DNA of 64,000 nucleotides. It comes from Desulfopila sp. IMCC35008 (GTDB taxonomy: Bacteria > Desulfobacterota > Desulfobulbia > Desulfobulbales > Desulfocapsaceae). Every line of letters begins with the position of its first letter. Position 1 is the stretch's first letter. A program made the translations under genes and the position numbers. Below, piece by piece: positions 44,877 to 55,243 of this stretch. The notes under the pieces are model-generated. The model saw only the letters and a list, made by a program, of their open reading frames with translations. It was not told the DNA's origin and did no database searches. The stretch covers positions 62,001 through 126,000 of the forward strand of contig NZ_CP050700.1 in assembly GCF_010646885.2 (NCBI RefSeq). Direction: 5' to 3'.

Positions 44877-45287
44877 ATGGCAGAACAGATAAGACTGGAG
44901 GTTGTCACCCCGTCAGGAGCTGTTGTCGACGATGATGTCGACATCGTCAATGCTCCCGGTTATGGTGGCGACTTTGGTGTGCTTGCAAACCATGCCCCCT
45001 TTCTGTCTACTATTAAGATTGGTACACTGACCTACGAGAAAGACAAACAGAGAAGCGTACTTATGGTTAGCGGCGGATTCTGTGAGGTCTCAAACAACAA
45101 GATCACCTTTCTAGTAGAGAGTGCCGAATTTGGTAGCGACATTGATGTAGACAGGGCTATGAGGGCCAGAGAGAGAGCGGAAAAACGCCTCAGCCAGGCC
45201 ACTGCACATGATGAGAATTTGAATAGAACCCGAGCTGAGGCTGCACTTCAGCGGGCAATTGCCAGATTGAAGACATCTAAGCTGTAA
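44877..45287 (+). CDS. atpC: ATP synthase subunit epsilon
   Basis: A 136-residue F1 subunit that regulates rotation. The N-terminal beta-sandwich shows [40 protein letters not shown], and the C-terminal two-helix region is EKRLSQATA...[14 protein letters not shown]. It is the last gene of the second atp locus, followed by a strong terminator. Confidence 0.95.
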   Translation: MAEQIRLEVVTPSGAVVDDDVDIVNAPGYGGDFGVLANHAPFLSTIKIGTLTYEKDKQRSVLMVSGGFCEVSNNKITFLVESAEFGSDIDVDRAMRARERAEKRLSQATAHDENLNRTRAEAALQRAIARLKTSKL

Positions 45288-45309
45288 GCAAATCAGGCAA
45301 AGAAAAATG

Positions 45310-45345
45310 AAAGGCCGTTCCCTTTGGGAGCGGCCTTTTTTTTTG
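45310..45345 (+). terminator. Rho-independent terminator after atpC
   Basis: AAAGGCCGTTCCC pairs with GGGAGCGGCCTTT (one G-T pair) around a short T loop, followed by nine T. It closes the second atp locus. Confidence 0.93.
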
Positions 45346-45377
45346 TCCTGAGTGTATGAATTAATGAATTCTCACAA

Positions 45378-45400
45378 GGGGTCAGACTTAAGTCTGACCC
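45378..45400. repeat. Intergenic palindrome, copy 1 (A/T form)
   Basis: GGGTCAGACTT at 45379-45389 is followed directly by its reverse complement to 45400. It belongs to the family seen again at 57.9, 59.6 and 63.7 kb. The outermost pair is broken (G at 45378, A after the last C). It lies between the convergent atpC and amidase genes. Confidence 0.85.
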
Positions 45401-45430
45401 AGTATCGCATTAACGTCGCAGGAAATATTT

Positions 45431-47356
45431 TTACTGAGGCTGGAAGAAAGCTGCTGTGTTCGTATTAACGTATGATTTAATACCTGTTGAGATCTGTTCG
45501 GCAAGAGCAGTTAGAAAGTTCTCAGAGCGCAGGTTGTTGGCATCATCTGAGTTACTGATGAAGGCAATTTCAATAAGGATGGCAGGCATCTGGGCACCGA
45601 TCAGTACATAGAACGGTGCTTGTTTTACACCGAGATTCTTAACTTTGCCAAATTCATTTCCGGTGAGGCCGGACACCATGGAGGTATGGACCTGTCTGGC
45701 AAGACGCGAGCTCTCATTAATCTTGGAATTTTTCATGATATCCGAGAGGATATCCTGGAGGTCACTCAATTGATGGGTTGAAGTCGAGTTTTCCATAGCA
45801 GCAACACGCATTGCCTCGGCGTTGGTGCTGAGGTTTAGAAAGTATGTTTCAATGCCACGTACTTTGGGTGAGGGGTGGGCATTGATATGGAGTGAGATGA
45901 AGAGGTCGGCGCCCTCCGTATTGGCGATAGCGGTTCGTTCTTCAAGAGAGATAAATGTATCGTCAGTGCGGGTCAGCAGAACTTCACAGCCTAACTCTTC
46001 GGCCAGGATAGGCTGCAGCTTTTTACCTAGCGCAAGTACAATATCCTTTTCTTTTAAACCGTTTGCAATTGCTCCCGGATCTTTCCCGCCATGACCTGGA
46101 TCAAGAACAATTCGCTTGACACCAAGCCCTAATTGTTGCGCAAGTGATAAGGCTGTTTCAGCTGGTTGATTGGAAGGGATAGAGGGCACCTTGCCTATTA
46201 CCTTTTTATTTTTAGTGGCGGCAATAAGGCCATTACCAACAGCAATTTTCTTACGATCCTTGAGGACAACGATCGGAGTGTCCTGGGTTTCGCTATCAAC
46301 GTTCTGTTCACCTGGTTTGGGTGGAACGGATTTAGGAACACTCACAACCGCGTGCTTGTGTTCCTGCTGGCCCCGTACATCAATAACAACCCGAAACGGA
46401 TCAGGGAGGCTGTAGATCTTAAAACTGTCTATACTTTCAATATCAAGTACAACACGAACTGTATCTTTACTGAATTGGCCGGTGCGTATCTGCTGAAGCA
46501 ATCCATCTTTAATAGGGACCGGTGCACGATATTGCGGTTCGATGTAACTGTCCTTGAAATCAATGTACAGGCGTCTGGGCTGGTTTTTGGTTTTCTCAAG
46601 GAGTCTCTCCTTGTAATTTACCGGACCGGAGGCCATGATGACGACTCGGGTATAATCTTTGGACGACCAGTATTTTACAGGAAGAACGTAGTTGAGCTCA
46701 CTTACCTTTGAGCTTCCGACCATCACATCGGGCAACGGTATATCGTGGTCCCTTGAGAGTTGTTTCATGAAGTCGGCAGCCAGTGGGTGCATATCACCGT
46801 TCGGGTAATCCTGGATAACATGGGTAAAATATTTTGCTGCCTGCTCAGGATCTTTAATGTCATTGAACTGAATGAGACCGATTGCATAGTAGGAATCGTC
46901 TGCCAGCCTGTGGTCCTGAAAGAGTCTGGTGACGTCCTGATAATAATTCATGGACTCGACCAGATCTGCCCTTTTCCGGAACCTCTCATACATGGAATGA
47001 TGAAGACGCCCAAGCATGTAGAGACAGGATGGGGCATAATCGGAGGTGGGATTGTCAAGGTAGATTCGCCTGAAATTCTTGCCGCCCTTTATCCAGTTTT
47101 CTCTATCCTTGGAGAGTTTGCGATTTGTTTCAAGCTGATTGTAGTAGAATTTCGCCTGGTTATAAAGTTGTTCAACAGTAGAATTATTTCCAAAATCCTG
47201 CTTGGCTGCATAAATTGGCTGACTGGGATAAATAAGGAAAAACAGCGCTGTAAGAGTGAGAGTTGACCACAAGCGAGAAATTGTCCTGAAAAGACAGGTA
47301 ACAAGAGTGCGTTTCAGGTTGGCATTATGAGTATGGTGAGAAATTGGATACACCAC
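45431..47356 (-). CDS. amiC: N-acetylmuramoyl-L-alanine amidase (AmiC type)
   Basis: A 641-residue periplasmic murein amidase that cuts septal peptidoglycan. An N-terminal hydrophobic segment (about 31-50) works as a signal. A TPR-like region (about 60-200) follows, then an AMIN domain (about 228-330, TRVVIMASGPVNY, RLYIDFKDSYI, VRVVLDIES). The zinc-dependent Amidase_3 domain (about 415-635) shows VLDPGHGGKDPGA, LFISLHINAHPS and ILIEIAFISN with the zinc histidines and catalytic glutamate. The start is GTG at 47354-47356. The TPR part before the AMIN domain is an addition to the E. coli layout. Confidence 0.9.
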   Translation of the reverse strand: MVYPISHHTHNANLKRTLVTCLFRTISRLWSTLTLTALFFLIYPSQPIYAAKQDFGNNSTVEQLYNQAKFYYNQLETNRKLSKDRENWIKGGKNFRRIYLDNPTSDYAPSCLYMLGRLHHSMYERFRKRADLVESMNYYQDVTRLFQDHRLADDSYYAIGLIQFNDIKDPEQAAKYFTHVIQDYPNGDMHPLAADFMKQLSRDHDIPLPDVMVGSSKVSELNYVLPVKYWSSKDYTRVVIMASGPVNYKERLLEKTKNQPRRLYIDFKDSYIEPQYRAPVPIKDGLLQQIRTGQFSKDTVRVVLDIESIDSFKIYSLPDPFRVVIDVRGQQEHKHAVVSVPKSVPPKPGEQNVDSETQDTPIVVLKDRKKIAVGNGLIAATKNKKVIGKVPSIPSNQPAETALSLAQQLGLGVKRIVLDPGHGGKDPGAIANGLKEKDIVLALGKKLQPILAEELGCEVLLTRTDDTFISLEERTAIANTEGADLFISLHINAHPSPKVRGIETYFLNLSTNAEAMRVAAMENSTSTHQLSDLQDILSDIMKNSKINESSRLARQVHTSMVSGLTGNEFGKVKNLGVKQAPFYVLIGAQMPAILIEIAFISNSDDANNLRSENFLTALAEQISTGIKSYVNTNTAAFFQPQ

Positions 47357-47506
47357 TACATGAAAGTAAATAATTAAAATTGCGGGAAAGTGAAAGAATA
47401 CCCTGAACCTGACCCGTTTTCAAAACTGCTGCTGATTATACAAAAAAGATTATAGTATAGCAAAATAAAAGGAAATGAAGGCCTTGAACCTCGCCAGTGA
47501 ATCCCA

Positions 47507-50176
47507 TTATTTAACTAAATCCATGAGCTCATACAGTATATCAAGGGCCTTTTTGGGAGTCAGTTCATCCGGATCAATGGATGCCAGAAAATCATGTATA
47601 CGATCGGGTGGCGGCTGAAAGAGAGAGAGTTGGTCCGGGTGAGTCTTCTTTTTTCTCGGTTTTGGTTGAACAGGATGACTGGCGGGACTGTTTCCCCTGT
47701 TTTCCAGACCACCCTGTTCAATATTCTTCAGGATTTCCTGGGCTCGATCAACCACGTGATCGGGCACTCCGGCCAGACCCGCAACCTGAATACCATAACT
47801 ACGATTTGCCCCGCCTTTAATGAGTTTATGTAAGAAAATTATGGTTTCGTTCCACTCCCTCACGGCGATGGAAAAATTCTGCACCCGATCCTGGTTTTTT
47901 GCGAGATCGGTCAGTTCGTGGTAGTGGGTGGCAAACAGGGTTTTGACCCCGATATCGTTTTTGCCGACAAGCTCTTCAGCAACTGCCCAGGCAATAGACA
48001 AACCGTCGTAGGTAGAGGTACCTCTACCGATTTCATCCAGGATCACCAGACTTTTAGAGGTGGCGTTGTTAAGAATATTGGCAGTTTCGCTCATCTCGAC
48101 CATAAAAGTGGATTGTCCTCGGCGGAGATCATCCATAGCGCCCACCCTGGTGAAAATTTTATCGACGATACCGATGGTGGCGGCAGCAGCGGGAACGAAG
48201 CTGCCCATCTGAGCCATGAGCACGATCAGGGCGGTCTGCCGGAGGACGGTGGATTTGCCCGCCATATTCGGCCCTGTAATAATAAGAAGTTGCTGGTCCT
48301 CATGATTAAGCAGCACATCGTTTGGAACAAACTGGCCTGCAGGAAGGGACCTCTCGATAACGGGGTGACGTCCTTCTGAGATTAAGATAGTATCATCGTC
48401 TGTAATGTTCGGCCTTCGATAGTTATATTTCTGGGCTACCTCTGCCAGAGAACAAAAGAGATCGATTGCGGCCAACTCTCTGGCGGTATCAAGTAAACGA
48501 CCGCTTTCACCACCCAGCTTGCTACGGATTTCGGTAAAAAGCTGATATTCGAGCTCAAGTCTGCGCTCTTCGGCACCGAGTACTTTGCTTTCAAATTCCT
48601 TTAACTCAGGAGTGATGAACCGTTCCGCATTCACCAGGGTCTGCTTGCGAATATAATGTTCAGGGATTTTATCGGCGTGTATTCTGCTCACCTCAAAATA
48701 ATAGCCAAAAACCTTGTTAAACCCGACTTTGAGTTTGGCGATCCCGGTTGCTTCTCTCTCGGTACTTTCTAGGGCCAGGATCATCTGTTTACCGTCTCTC
48801 TGAATGGCTATCAATTCGTCGAGCTCAGAGTTGTATCCTTCGCGTATCAGGTTCCCGTCACGCAGGGTTATGGGTGCTTCGGGATTTATGCCTTTTTCGA
48901 GGAGGGTGTAGAGGTCGTCCAGGGGATCAAATCGTGACCCAATTTCCTCGAGTTTCCTGACATCAGAGCATTTCTGCAATAATTCAAGAACCGTCGGCAA
49001 CTGGCCTAATGACTGTTTCATGGCCAGCATGTCTCTGCCATTCCCGGAACCAAGTATCATGCGGCTGGTGAGGCGTTCCAGATCATAAATTGAGTCCAGC
49101 AGCTCACGAAATGTCTTGCGGGTTCCACTGTGCTGATACAGAAACCCGATACAGTCATGGCGCTGGGTGATCTCGGTCCGGTCCTGCAGGGGGAAAAGAA
49201 GATTGTGCTTGAGCAGTCTTGCTCCCATAGGAGTACAAGTCTGATCAAGTACAGCAAGCAGGGAGCCATCTCTCTTGGCACCGATAATTGTCTGGGTTAA
49301 CTCAAGGTTACGCCGGGAAGAGTCGTCAATCTGCAGATACGAATCGAGTTTGATCGGGGTGATTCTACTGATATGATCCAGTCCGGCCTTCTGGGTTTCA
49401 TTGATGTAGTCGAGTAATATACCGGCGGCGATGACGCCGGTGCTAAAACCGCGGCAGCCAAATCCATCGAGTGTCGTGACCTGAAAGTGGTCGAGGAGCT
49501 GGTCCTGCAGGGACTCGTAGTGATAAAGGGAATCTGGTCGTTCTGTTATACATAGATCGGGCAAGAGGATTCTGGCACTTTGGAGCAGGGGGGAGAGTTC
49601 ATTATGGGTATCTTCATTGATGAGTATCTCGGAAGGTGTAAGCCTGGTCAACTGGTCGAGCACTATTTCACCCTTGCCGGTATCGTCTTGAAACTCACCA
49701 ACAAGAAATTCACCGGTTGAGGCATCGAGCAGGCTGAGACCAAAGAGAAACTGCTTGCCTGTCTCTTTTCTGGTAACAGCACAGACGTAGTTGTTGCTCT
49801 TGTCATCCAGCAGGTCATCCTCGGTGACGACACCGGGGGAAACAATGCGAACAACCTCCCTTTTAACGATACCTTTGGCTTCCGCAGGGTTTTCAACCTG
49901 CTCACAAATGGCTACACGTTTTCCGGCACGAACGAGCTTGGCGAGATAGTTTTGGGCAGCATGATAGGGAATACCGCACATCGGAACTTTTTTGGCGTCG
50001 CTCTTATTGTTGCGGCTGGTGAGGGTGATGTTAAGGATTTTTGAGGCAACTTCAGCATCATCAAAGAACATTTCGTAAAAATCACCCATTCGGTAAAAAA
50101 GGATAGTGTTGTCATGTTGTTCCTTAATTTCGAGGTACTGCCTGAGCATGGGGGTGAGTTTTACATTCGCGGTCAT
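47507..50176 (-). CDS. mutS: DNA mismatch repair protein MutS
   Basis: The mismatch-recognition ATPase, 889 residues. The mismatch-reading F-x-E motif is in [12 protein letters not shown] (near residue 34), the Walker A is [15 protein letters not shown] (near 625), followed by [37 protein letters not shown] and [13 protein letters not shown]-terminal tail with LSLF-like sequence ([10 protein letters not shown]) is present. MutL is not in this window. Confidence 0.97.
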   Translation of the reverse strand: MTANVKLTPMLRQYLEIKEQHDNTILFYRMGDFYEMFFDDAEVASKILNITLTSRNNKSDAKKVPMCGIPYHAAQNYLAKLVRAGKRVAICEQVENPAEAKGIVKREVVRIVSPGVVTEDDLLDDKSNNYVCAVTRKETGKQFLFGLSLLDASTGEFLVGEFQDDTGKGEIVLDQLTRLTPSEILINEDTHNELSPLLQSARILLPDLCITERPDSLYHYESLQDQLLDHFQVTTLDGFGCRGFSTGVIAAGILLDYINETQKAGLDHISRITPIKLDSYLQIDDSSRRNLELTQTIIGAKRDGSLLAVLDQTCTPMGARLLKHNLLFPLQDRTEITQRHDCIGFLYQHSGTRKTFRELLDSIYDLERLTSRMILGSGNGRDMLAMKQSLGQLPTVLELLQKCSDVRKLEEIGSRFDPLDDLYTLLEKGINPEAPITLRDGNLIREGYNSELDELIAIQRDGKQMILALESTEREATGIAKLKVGFNKVFGYYFEVSRIHADKIPEHYIRKQTLVNAERFITPELKEFESKVLGAEERRLELEYQLFTEIRSKLGGESGRLLDTARELAAIDLFCSLAEVAQKYNYRRPNITDDDTILISEGRHPVIERSLPAGQFVPNDVLLNHEDQQLLIITGPNMAGKSTVLRQTALIVLMAQMGSFVPAAAATIGIVDKIFTRVGAMDDLRRGQSTFMVEMSETANILNNATSKSLVILDEIGRGTSTYDGLSIAWAVAEELVGKNDIGVKTLFATHYHELTDLAKNQDRVQNFSIAVREWNETIIFLHKLIKGGANRSYGIQVAGLAGVPDHVVDRAQEILKNIEQGGLENRGNSPASHPVQPKPRKKKTHPDQLSLFQPPPDRIHDFLASIDPDELTPKKALDILYELMDLVK

Positions 50177-50242
50177 AACGTTTATTAAGCTGATGTCTGT
50201 ATATTAAATAGGTATTGATTCGTATAAGGAAAGGGAGTGGCT

Positions 50243-50743
50243 TTAAAAGCCTGAATCAAGCTGATGAACAGCGCCCTGAATGCCATCTTCATCAACAGTT
50301 ACAATACTGTATGTGCCGGGAGAACCGTAGCGGCCTGTCGAAGTAAAACTTCCGGGGTTAATGATGAGCGTAGAGCCGACGGTATGACATACCGGGATGT
50401 GGGTATGGCCGTAAACAATACAGTGGGCCTCGGGGAACATGGAATACATTCTGTCTTCTATATTGTGTCGTGCCCCGCCCGCACCATGACAGAGGCCAAA
50501 CAAATAGCCATCAATGGTAATGAGTGTGGATTCAGGGAGTGACTTTCTGGTAATGTGGGTGCACATGTTGCCGCAGACCGCATACACTTCCTTTCCCTTG
50601 AAGGCACTGAGGATAGATACTTCTGTCAGGTCCCCGGCATGTATAATCACTTCGCAATCGTGGAATGCCGACTGAACATTCTGCTGGAAGCTGTTGGTAA
50701 CAGATGAAATATGTGTATCTGAAAGTATGCCGATTCGAGTCAT
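50243..50743 (-). CDS. YfcE/MJ0936-family metallophosphoesterase
   Basis: A 166-residue phosphodiesterase with the metal-binding set DTH (residues 9-11, ILSDTHIS), HAGDLTE (near 36-42), GNMC (near 58-61), CHGAGG (near 84) and GHTHIP (near 112-117). The usual GNCD motif is GNMC here. The natural substrate of this family is not settled. It is 66 bases downstream of nothing recognisable; mutS follows on the same strand 66 bases later. Confidence 0.87.
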   Translation of the reverse strand: MTRIGILSDTHISSVTNSFQQNVQSAFHDCEVIIHAGDLTEVSILSAFKGKEVYAVCGNMCTHITRKSLPESTLITIDGYLFGLCHGAGGARHNIEDRMYSMFPEAHCIVYGHTHIPVCHTVGSTLIINPGSFTSTGRYGSPGTYSIVTVDEDGIQGAVHQLDSGF

Positions 50744-50859
50744 TGTAAATCTCCGTTTCCAAGCTACTATAATAACTGTGAGGAACTATCAGTAGCAAAA
50801 GTTGCCTGTGTTGTAAAATATTGAGAGGTATCGATCCATATTGGTACGTATATTTTCGG

Positions 50860-50889
50860 TTGCGAAAAGGTGAGGAAGACAGGTATACT
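50860..50889 (+). promoter_or_regulatory. Candidate promoter of efp
   Basis: TTGCGA at 50860-50865, an 18-base spacer and TATACT at 50884-50889 lie 100 bases before the efp start. The -10 box matches five of six consensus bases; the -35 box matches four. Confidence 0.5.
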
Positions 50890-50989
50890 GCGTATTTGCG
50901 TGCATGGTCACGACCGTGAAAATATGAAATAACGTATTGATGGTGCTTCTCCCATCTATTGGGGGAGGCAATCAACTTGGAGATAATTT

Positions 50990-51553
50990 ATGTTAAGTGC
51001 TTCGGATTTGCGCAAAGGTCTTAAAGTGCAGATAGATGGGAACCCGTTTATTATTACAGAGTTTGAGTTTTCGAAACCGGGTAAGGGGCAGGCCCTTTAT
51101 CGCTGCAAGTTACGCAATATGATAAACGGGAACCAGTTCACAAAGACCTACCGTTCAGGTGATAAGTTTGAAAAGGCGGTGCTGGAAGAGAGAAAGATGC
51201 AGTATCTATACAACCAGGATGATGAATATCATTTTATGGATACGGAAAATTATGAGCAACTCTTTCTCACCTCCGAGCAACTGGGTGATAACGTCAACTT
51301 CATGGTAGATAATATGGAGCTTGATATCCTCTTTTTCGATGATAAACCGATCGATGTGAGCTTGCCGATTTTTGTGAACCTGACGGTGACGAGAGCCGAC
51401 CCTTGGGTAAAGGGAGATACCTCCGGTACCGATACCAAGCCGGTTACGGTGGAAACAGGTTACCAGCTACAGGTTCCTCCGTTTGTTGAAGAGGGTGAGA
51501 AAATCCAGATAGATACCCGGACAGGGAATTACGTGACCAGGGTAAAAGAATAA
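50990..51553 (+). CDS. efp: Elongation factor P
   Basis: The 187-residue tRNA-shaped factor that rescues ribosomes stalled at proline runs. The modification loop is present as KPGKGQA with Lys32 at the tip, matching the beta-lysyl site of E. coli (Lys34). The ending QVPPFVEEGEKIQIDTRTGNY is the family C-terminus. It is followed after 3 bases by epmA, the enzyme that would modify it. Confidence 0.97.
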   Translation: MLSASDLRKGLKVQIDGNPFIITEFEFSKPGKGQALYRCKLRNMINGNQFTKTYRSGDKFEKAVLEERKMQYLYNQDDEYHFMDTENYEQLFLTSEQLGDNVNFMVDNMELDILFFDDKPIDVSLPIFVNLTVTRADPWVKGDTSGTDTKPVTVETGYQLQVPPFVEEGEKIQIDTRTGNYVTRVKE

Positions 51554-51556
51554 ACG

Positions 51557-52483
51557 ATGCTTGATGTACAGGGGCTGCACCTTCGTGCCGCCCTTTTTCA
51601 CTCCCTGAGGGCTTTTTTCAGGGAACAGGAATTCCTTGAGGTCGATACACCGATCCGCCAGAAGATTCTCCTGCCTGAAGCAAATATCATCCCGATTGAG
51701 TCAGAAGGATCTTTTCTGCAGACCTCACCCGAGCTGTGTATGAAAAGGTTGCTAGCGGCGGGATGCACCAGGATTTTCCAGATATGTCCCTGTTTCAGGA
51801 AAGAGGAAAGAGGGGCGCGTCATCTCGAGGAATTCACCATGCTCGAATGGTATCGCCGAGGTGAGGACTACCACGCATTGATGAAGGACTGCCAATCGAT
51901 GGTCCGTCGAGTGACGGAAGAGTTGAAGGCTGTGTGCTCTCCTGGCGGCAGCAGCTACCAGGCAGTAACCAAGTTTGATAACCTGGTCAAAAAGAAATGG
52001 GAACGACTTACGGTTAAAGAGGCTTTTATCAGGTATGCTCCGGTTGATATGGATGCAGCATTACGAGATGAGAGTTTTGATGAAATACTGGTGGAATATA
52101 TTGAGCCGTATCTTGGACAGCAAAAACCAACAATCCTGTACGACTACCCGATCGAGCTGGCCTCTCTTGCCAGAACAAAGCCGGGAAATTCACAGGTAGC
52201 AGAGAGGTTCGAACTCTATATATCAGGTGTTGAACTGGCGAACGGTTTTTCTGAATTAACGGATACCTCAGAACAGCGAAAGAGGTTTCACTCTGAGTTG
52301 GAGTTGATGGCAGGAAAGGGAAAGCGGGTCACTCAAATGCCTGAACAATTCCTGGAGGATCTGGGAAAAATCGAGAGTGCGGCCGGAATTGCCTTTGGCG
52401 TCGACAGGTTATTGATGCTCATCTTCGGGAAAAAGCATATCTCGGCTGCCGTTGCTTTTGCTCCTGTCGACTTGGATCAGTAA
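51557..52483 (+). CDS. epmA: EF-P lysine ligase EpmA (PoxA/GenX)
   Basis: A 308-residue class II LysRS-like enzyme that attaches a lysine to EF-P. It has no N-terminal tRNA-anticodon domain. Visible motifs are SFLQTSPELCMKRLLAAG, FQICPCFRKEERGARHLEEFTMLEWYR and AAGIAFGVDRLLMLIFGKK. Being next to efp strongly supports the substrate. The aminomutase EpmB, which makes (R)-beta-lysine, is not in this window. Confidence 0.93.
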   Translation: MLDVQGLHLRAALFHSLRAFFREQEFLEVDTPIRQKILLPEANIIPIESEGSFLQTSPELCMKRLLAAGCTRIFQICPCFRKEERGARHLEEFTMLEWYRRGEDYHALMKDCQSMVRRVTEELKAVCSPGGSSYQAVTKFDNLVKKKWERLTVKEAFIRYAPVDMDAALRDESFDEILVEYIEPYLGQQKPTILYDYPIELASLARTKPGNSQVAERFELYISGVELANGFSELTDTSEQRKRFHSELELMAGKGKRVTQMPEQFLEDLGKIESAAGIAFGVDRLLMLIFGKKHISAAVAFAPVDLDQ

Positions 52484-52631
52484 CATCCTGCTATTGCAGG
52501 AAGAATCTTTTAATCTTGATTGTTTTGGTGAAATGCTCTATCCTCAAAATTCTGAAGTGTTTTCAAATTGTTTTGTTTCATGTTGAACTCTAATATCCGC
52601 AAGGAATTGTTTCATATACTATCACTGATTT

Positions 52632-54236
52632 ATGGATAAGCAACAGAGCTTGCTGCTCAAAAAATATATCGATCTGCTGTTTCGCTGGAGGCTATTGCTT
52701 ATTGTGCTCCTTTTGCTCAGTCTCCCGGCTGGACTTGCTCTCTATTTGAAACAACCGAAGATTTATCAGGCGACGAGTCTGTTGAGTTATCAGCAGCAGA
52801 GGATTAATCCGAACAAGATGTCGCCTGATGTACAGGCTCGAATTAAGGATATTGTCAGTACCCTGACTCAGATAGTTACGTCACGGACGAATCTGGAGAA
52901 TCTTATAGTATCTTTTAAGCTTTATGAGAAAGACAGAGCACAGCTTCCAATGGAAGATGTTATCGATATAATGAGGCGTGACCTGAGTATTAAGCCTTCC
53001 ACGAGGGGAGATACGTTTAGTATATCTTATGTCGGAGAGCAACCGGCGACAGTGGTGAAAGTAACCAATGCACTGGCAGCAAAATTTATTGAGGAAAACC
53101 TCAAATACCGCGAAGAAAGAGCCAACGAGACATCATCGTATACCAGCAATGAGCTGGAGATGGCCAAATCCATGATGGATCGTAAAGAAGCGGCCATGAG
53201 GGATTATAAGCTCCAATACTATAACGAAATGCCAGAACAGCGTGAATCGAACGTCTCGAGGCTTATAGCATTACAGGAACAGTATCAGGGGAAACAGGAA
53301 TCTATCCTTGAGTTAGAACGGACCCGGGTGATGATTCAGGAGCAGATCGCCCTCCGTGAGAAAATATTGGCCTCAGAGGCGGAAGCTGCCCGTTCAGCTC
53401 TTGCAAGTGCCGGGGTCGCTGCTGCTGAAAAAGGTATCAGACAGCCTGGTGATATTAAGGAATTGCTGCAATTGCGGGCAGAGATGGAGGAATTGCTGGT
53501 CAAGTATACTGAGAATCATCCGGATGTAAAACGATTAAAAAGAAAAATTCGTCAGCTGGAGCAGGAGCTTCCCGAGAAATCAGCAGATGATGGCGGAAGT
53601 GGTAACAGTAAAAAGAATAATCCATCTCAATTATTGCCTGCCGACAGGGATATTCTTCAGCTTAAAGCACAAAGCAAGAGTATCCAACAATCTATTGCTG
53701 CAATTGAGCTTGAAAAGGAGCAGCTGAAAGAGAGTGTTAAGAATTATGAGGAGTGGGTGGCAGCAGCCCCTATACGTGAGGCAGAGTGGTCTGCGCTGAC
53801 ACGTGAGTATGGTGAGCTGAAGCGTCACTATGATTATCTTGTCGCCCAGGATCTTCAGGCAAAATCAATGCTCAATCTTGAGCGCCGTCAAAAAGGGAGC
53901 CAGTTCAAGGTTGAAGATCCAGCTCGTATGCCTGAAAAACCTATTAAACCAGATTTCCTGAAGATAATGGCGATCAGTGTCGGTGGATCCATGGCTCTTG
54001 GGGGTGGTTTGATACTGCTTATCAGTTTTATGGATACCTCCTTTCGTGACCCTGAGGACCTTGAGAGTTTTATCGGGGTTCCGGTTATAAGCACCATCAC
54101 GTATTTTGAGACAAAGCGGGAAAAACGTTTCCGATTTTTTAAATCCGTTGTTATTGTTATAGCATTAACCCTTCTTGTTATTGCTGTGGTTGGTTTGTTC
54201 TGGTATGCCTGGTCGAAGGGTAAGATCGTTTTTTAG
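52632..54236 (+). CDS. Wzz/GumC-family polysaccharide chain-length protein
   Basis: A 534-residue inner-membrane protein. A first membrane helix (about 18-38) is followed by a Wzz domain, a long periplasmic coiled coil (about 170-400) and a PxxP-rich segment MPEKPIKP leading to a second helix (about 445-467). A third helix near the end (about 503-528) is unusual for the family. It probably sets the chain length of an exported polysaccharide. The next two genes complete a Wzz - ATPase - kinase set as in XrtA-linked exopolysaccharide loci. The ribosome-binding site is weak. Confidence 0.88.
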   Translation: MDKQQSLLLKKYIDLLFRWRLLLIVLLLLSLPAGLALYLKQPKIYQATSLLSYQQQRINPNKMSPDVQARIKDIVSTLTQIVTSRTNLENLIVSFKLYEKDRAQLPMEDVIDIMRRDLSIKPSTRGDTFSISYVGEQPATVVKVTNALAAKFIEENLKYREERANETSSYTSNELEMAKSMMDRKEAAMRDYKLQYYNEMPEQRESNVSRLIALQEQYQGKQESILELERTRVMIQEQIALREKILASEAEAARSALASAGVAAAEKGIRQPGDIKELLQLRAEMEELLVKYTENHPDVKRLKRKIRQLEQELPEKSADDGGSGNSKKNNPSQLLPADRDILQLKAQSKSIQQSIAAIELEKEQLKESVKNYEEWVAAAPIREAEWSALTREYGELKRHYDYLVAQDLQAKSMLNLERRQKGSQFKVEDPARMPEKPIKPDFLKIMAISVGGSMALGGGLILLISFMDTSFRDPEDLESFIGVPVISTITYFETKREKRFRFFKSVVIVIALTLLVIAVVGLFWYAWSKGKIVF

Positions 54237-54253
54237 TTGGTGACTGTAGCCTA

Positions 54254-55222
54254 ATGTATAGGAAATACTACGCACTCAAAAGAAAGCCGTTTGAGCTGGT
54301 ACCGGATCCGGAATACCTCTTCCTGAGTGAATCCCATAAGGAAGGTATGGCCATGCTGCGGTACGGGGTGGTATCCGAGAAAAACTTTCTTTTACTGACG
54401 GGTGGGATAGGTACCGGCAAAACAACTCTCGTTAACAGTCTCGTTGAAGGTATAAAACGAAATTTCCTTACCTGTCTTATTTCCAACCCTCTTCTTTCAG
54501 TACAGGAATTCTATTATTATATTGCAGCAAATCTTGGTTTGTTACGTGAGGAAAACAAGGCGACATTTCATCTCTCATTTTCAAAACTCCTGAAAGAGTG
54601 CAGTAGGAACGGGCGAAAGGTCCTCCTCATTATAGATGAGGCCCACCTGTTGTCCCTCGAACTCCTGGAGGAGATTCGGCTGCTTGTCAATCTTGCCCCT
54701 GCCGGCAAGAATACCCTCTGCGTTTTTCTTATTGGTCAGCCGGAGCTACTGGACCGCTTGAGTGAGGAGAGACTCCTGCCACTGCGACAGCGTATATTCT
54801 TACGCTTCCATCTCAAGCATCTCTCAGAGGAGGATACCAGGAATTATGTTCACTTCAGGTTGCAGAGTGCGGGTGCCGCACGATCAGATCTCTTTAGCCA
54901 GGAAGCCTTGAAATATCTCTATTCTGTTACAGACGGGAATCCACGGCTTATAAACGCTATCTGTGATACCTCTATGCTGCTAGGGTTTACCCGGGAATTA
55001 CGGCAGATTGGGCCCGAGATTATTGCTGAGTGTGTGAAGCAGCATCAGCTTCCGGCAGAGGACCAGGCGAGTCGTAAAGAGCAGAAGGCTGCCTCCGTGC
55101 GGAAGCGCCGCGTTCCGCTCGCGCTGGCAGCTGGATTGGTTGTCGGTGTCTGTATTCTCTATTTTGTCAATAATGGCATAATTTCTTCGGTGAAGGAATA
55201 TATGTCTCTTCTGTTCAAGTAA
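54254..55222 (+). CDS. ExeA/GspA-like AAA ATPase of exopolysaccharide locus
   Basis: A 322-residue P-loop ATPase that begins MYRKYYALKRKPFELVPDP, the hallmark of ExeA-type proteins. Walker A GGIGTGKTT is at residues 50-58, Walker B LLIIDEAHLL near 124-133 and sensor-1 CVFLIGQPELL near 157. A membrane helix lies near the C-terminus (about 289-307), so the protein is anchored with its ATPase in the cytoplasm. Its place between Wzz and a tyrosine kinase matches the putative secretion ATPase of PEP-CTERM/XrtA loci. Confidence 0.88.
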   Translation: MYRKYYALKRKPFELVPDPEYLFLSESHKEGMAMLRYGVVSEKNFLLLTGGIGTGKTTLVNSLVEGIKRNFLTCLISNPLLSVQEFYYYIAANLGLLREENKATFHLSFSKLLKECSRNGRKVLLIIDEAHLLSLELLEEIRLLVNLAPAGKNTLCVFLIGQPELLDRLSEERLLPLRQRIFLRFHLKHLSEEDTRNYVHFRLQSAGAARSDLFSQEALKYLYSVTDGNPRLINAICDTSMLLGFTRELRQIGPEIIAECVKQHQLPAEDQASRKEQKAASVRKRRVPLALAAGLVVGVCILYFVNNGIISSVKEYMSLLFK

Positions 55223-55243
55223 AATAATACATTTAAGGGAAGT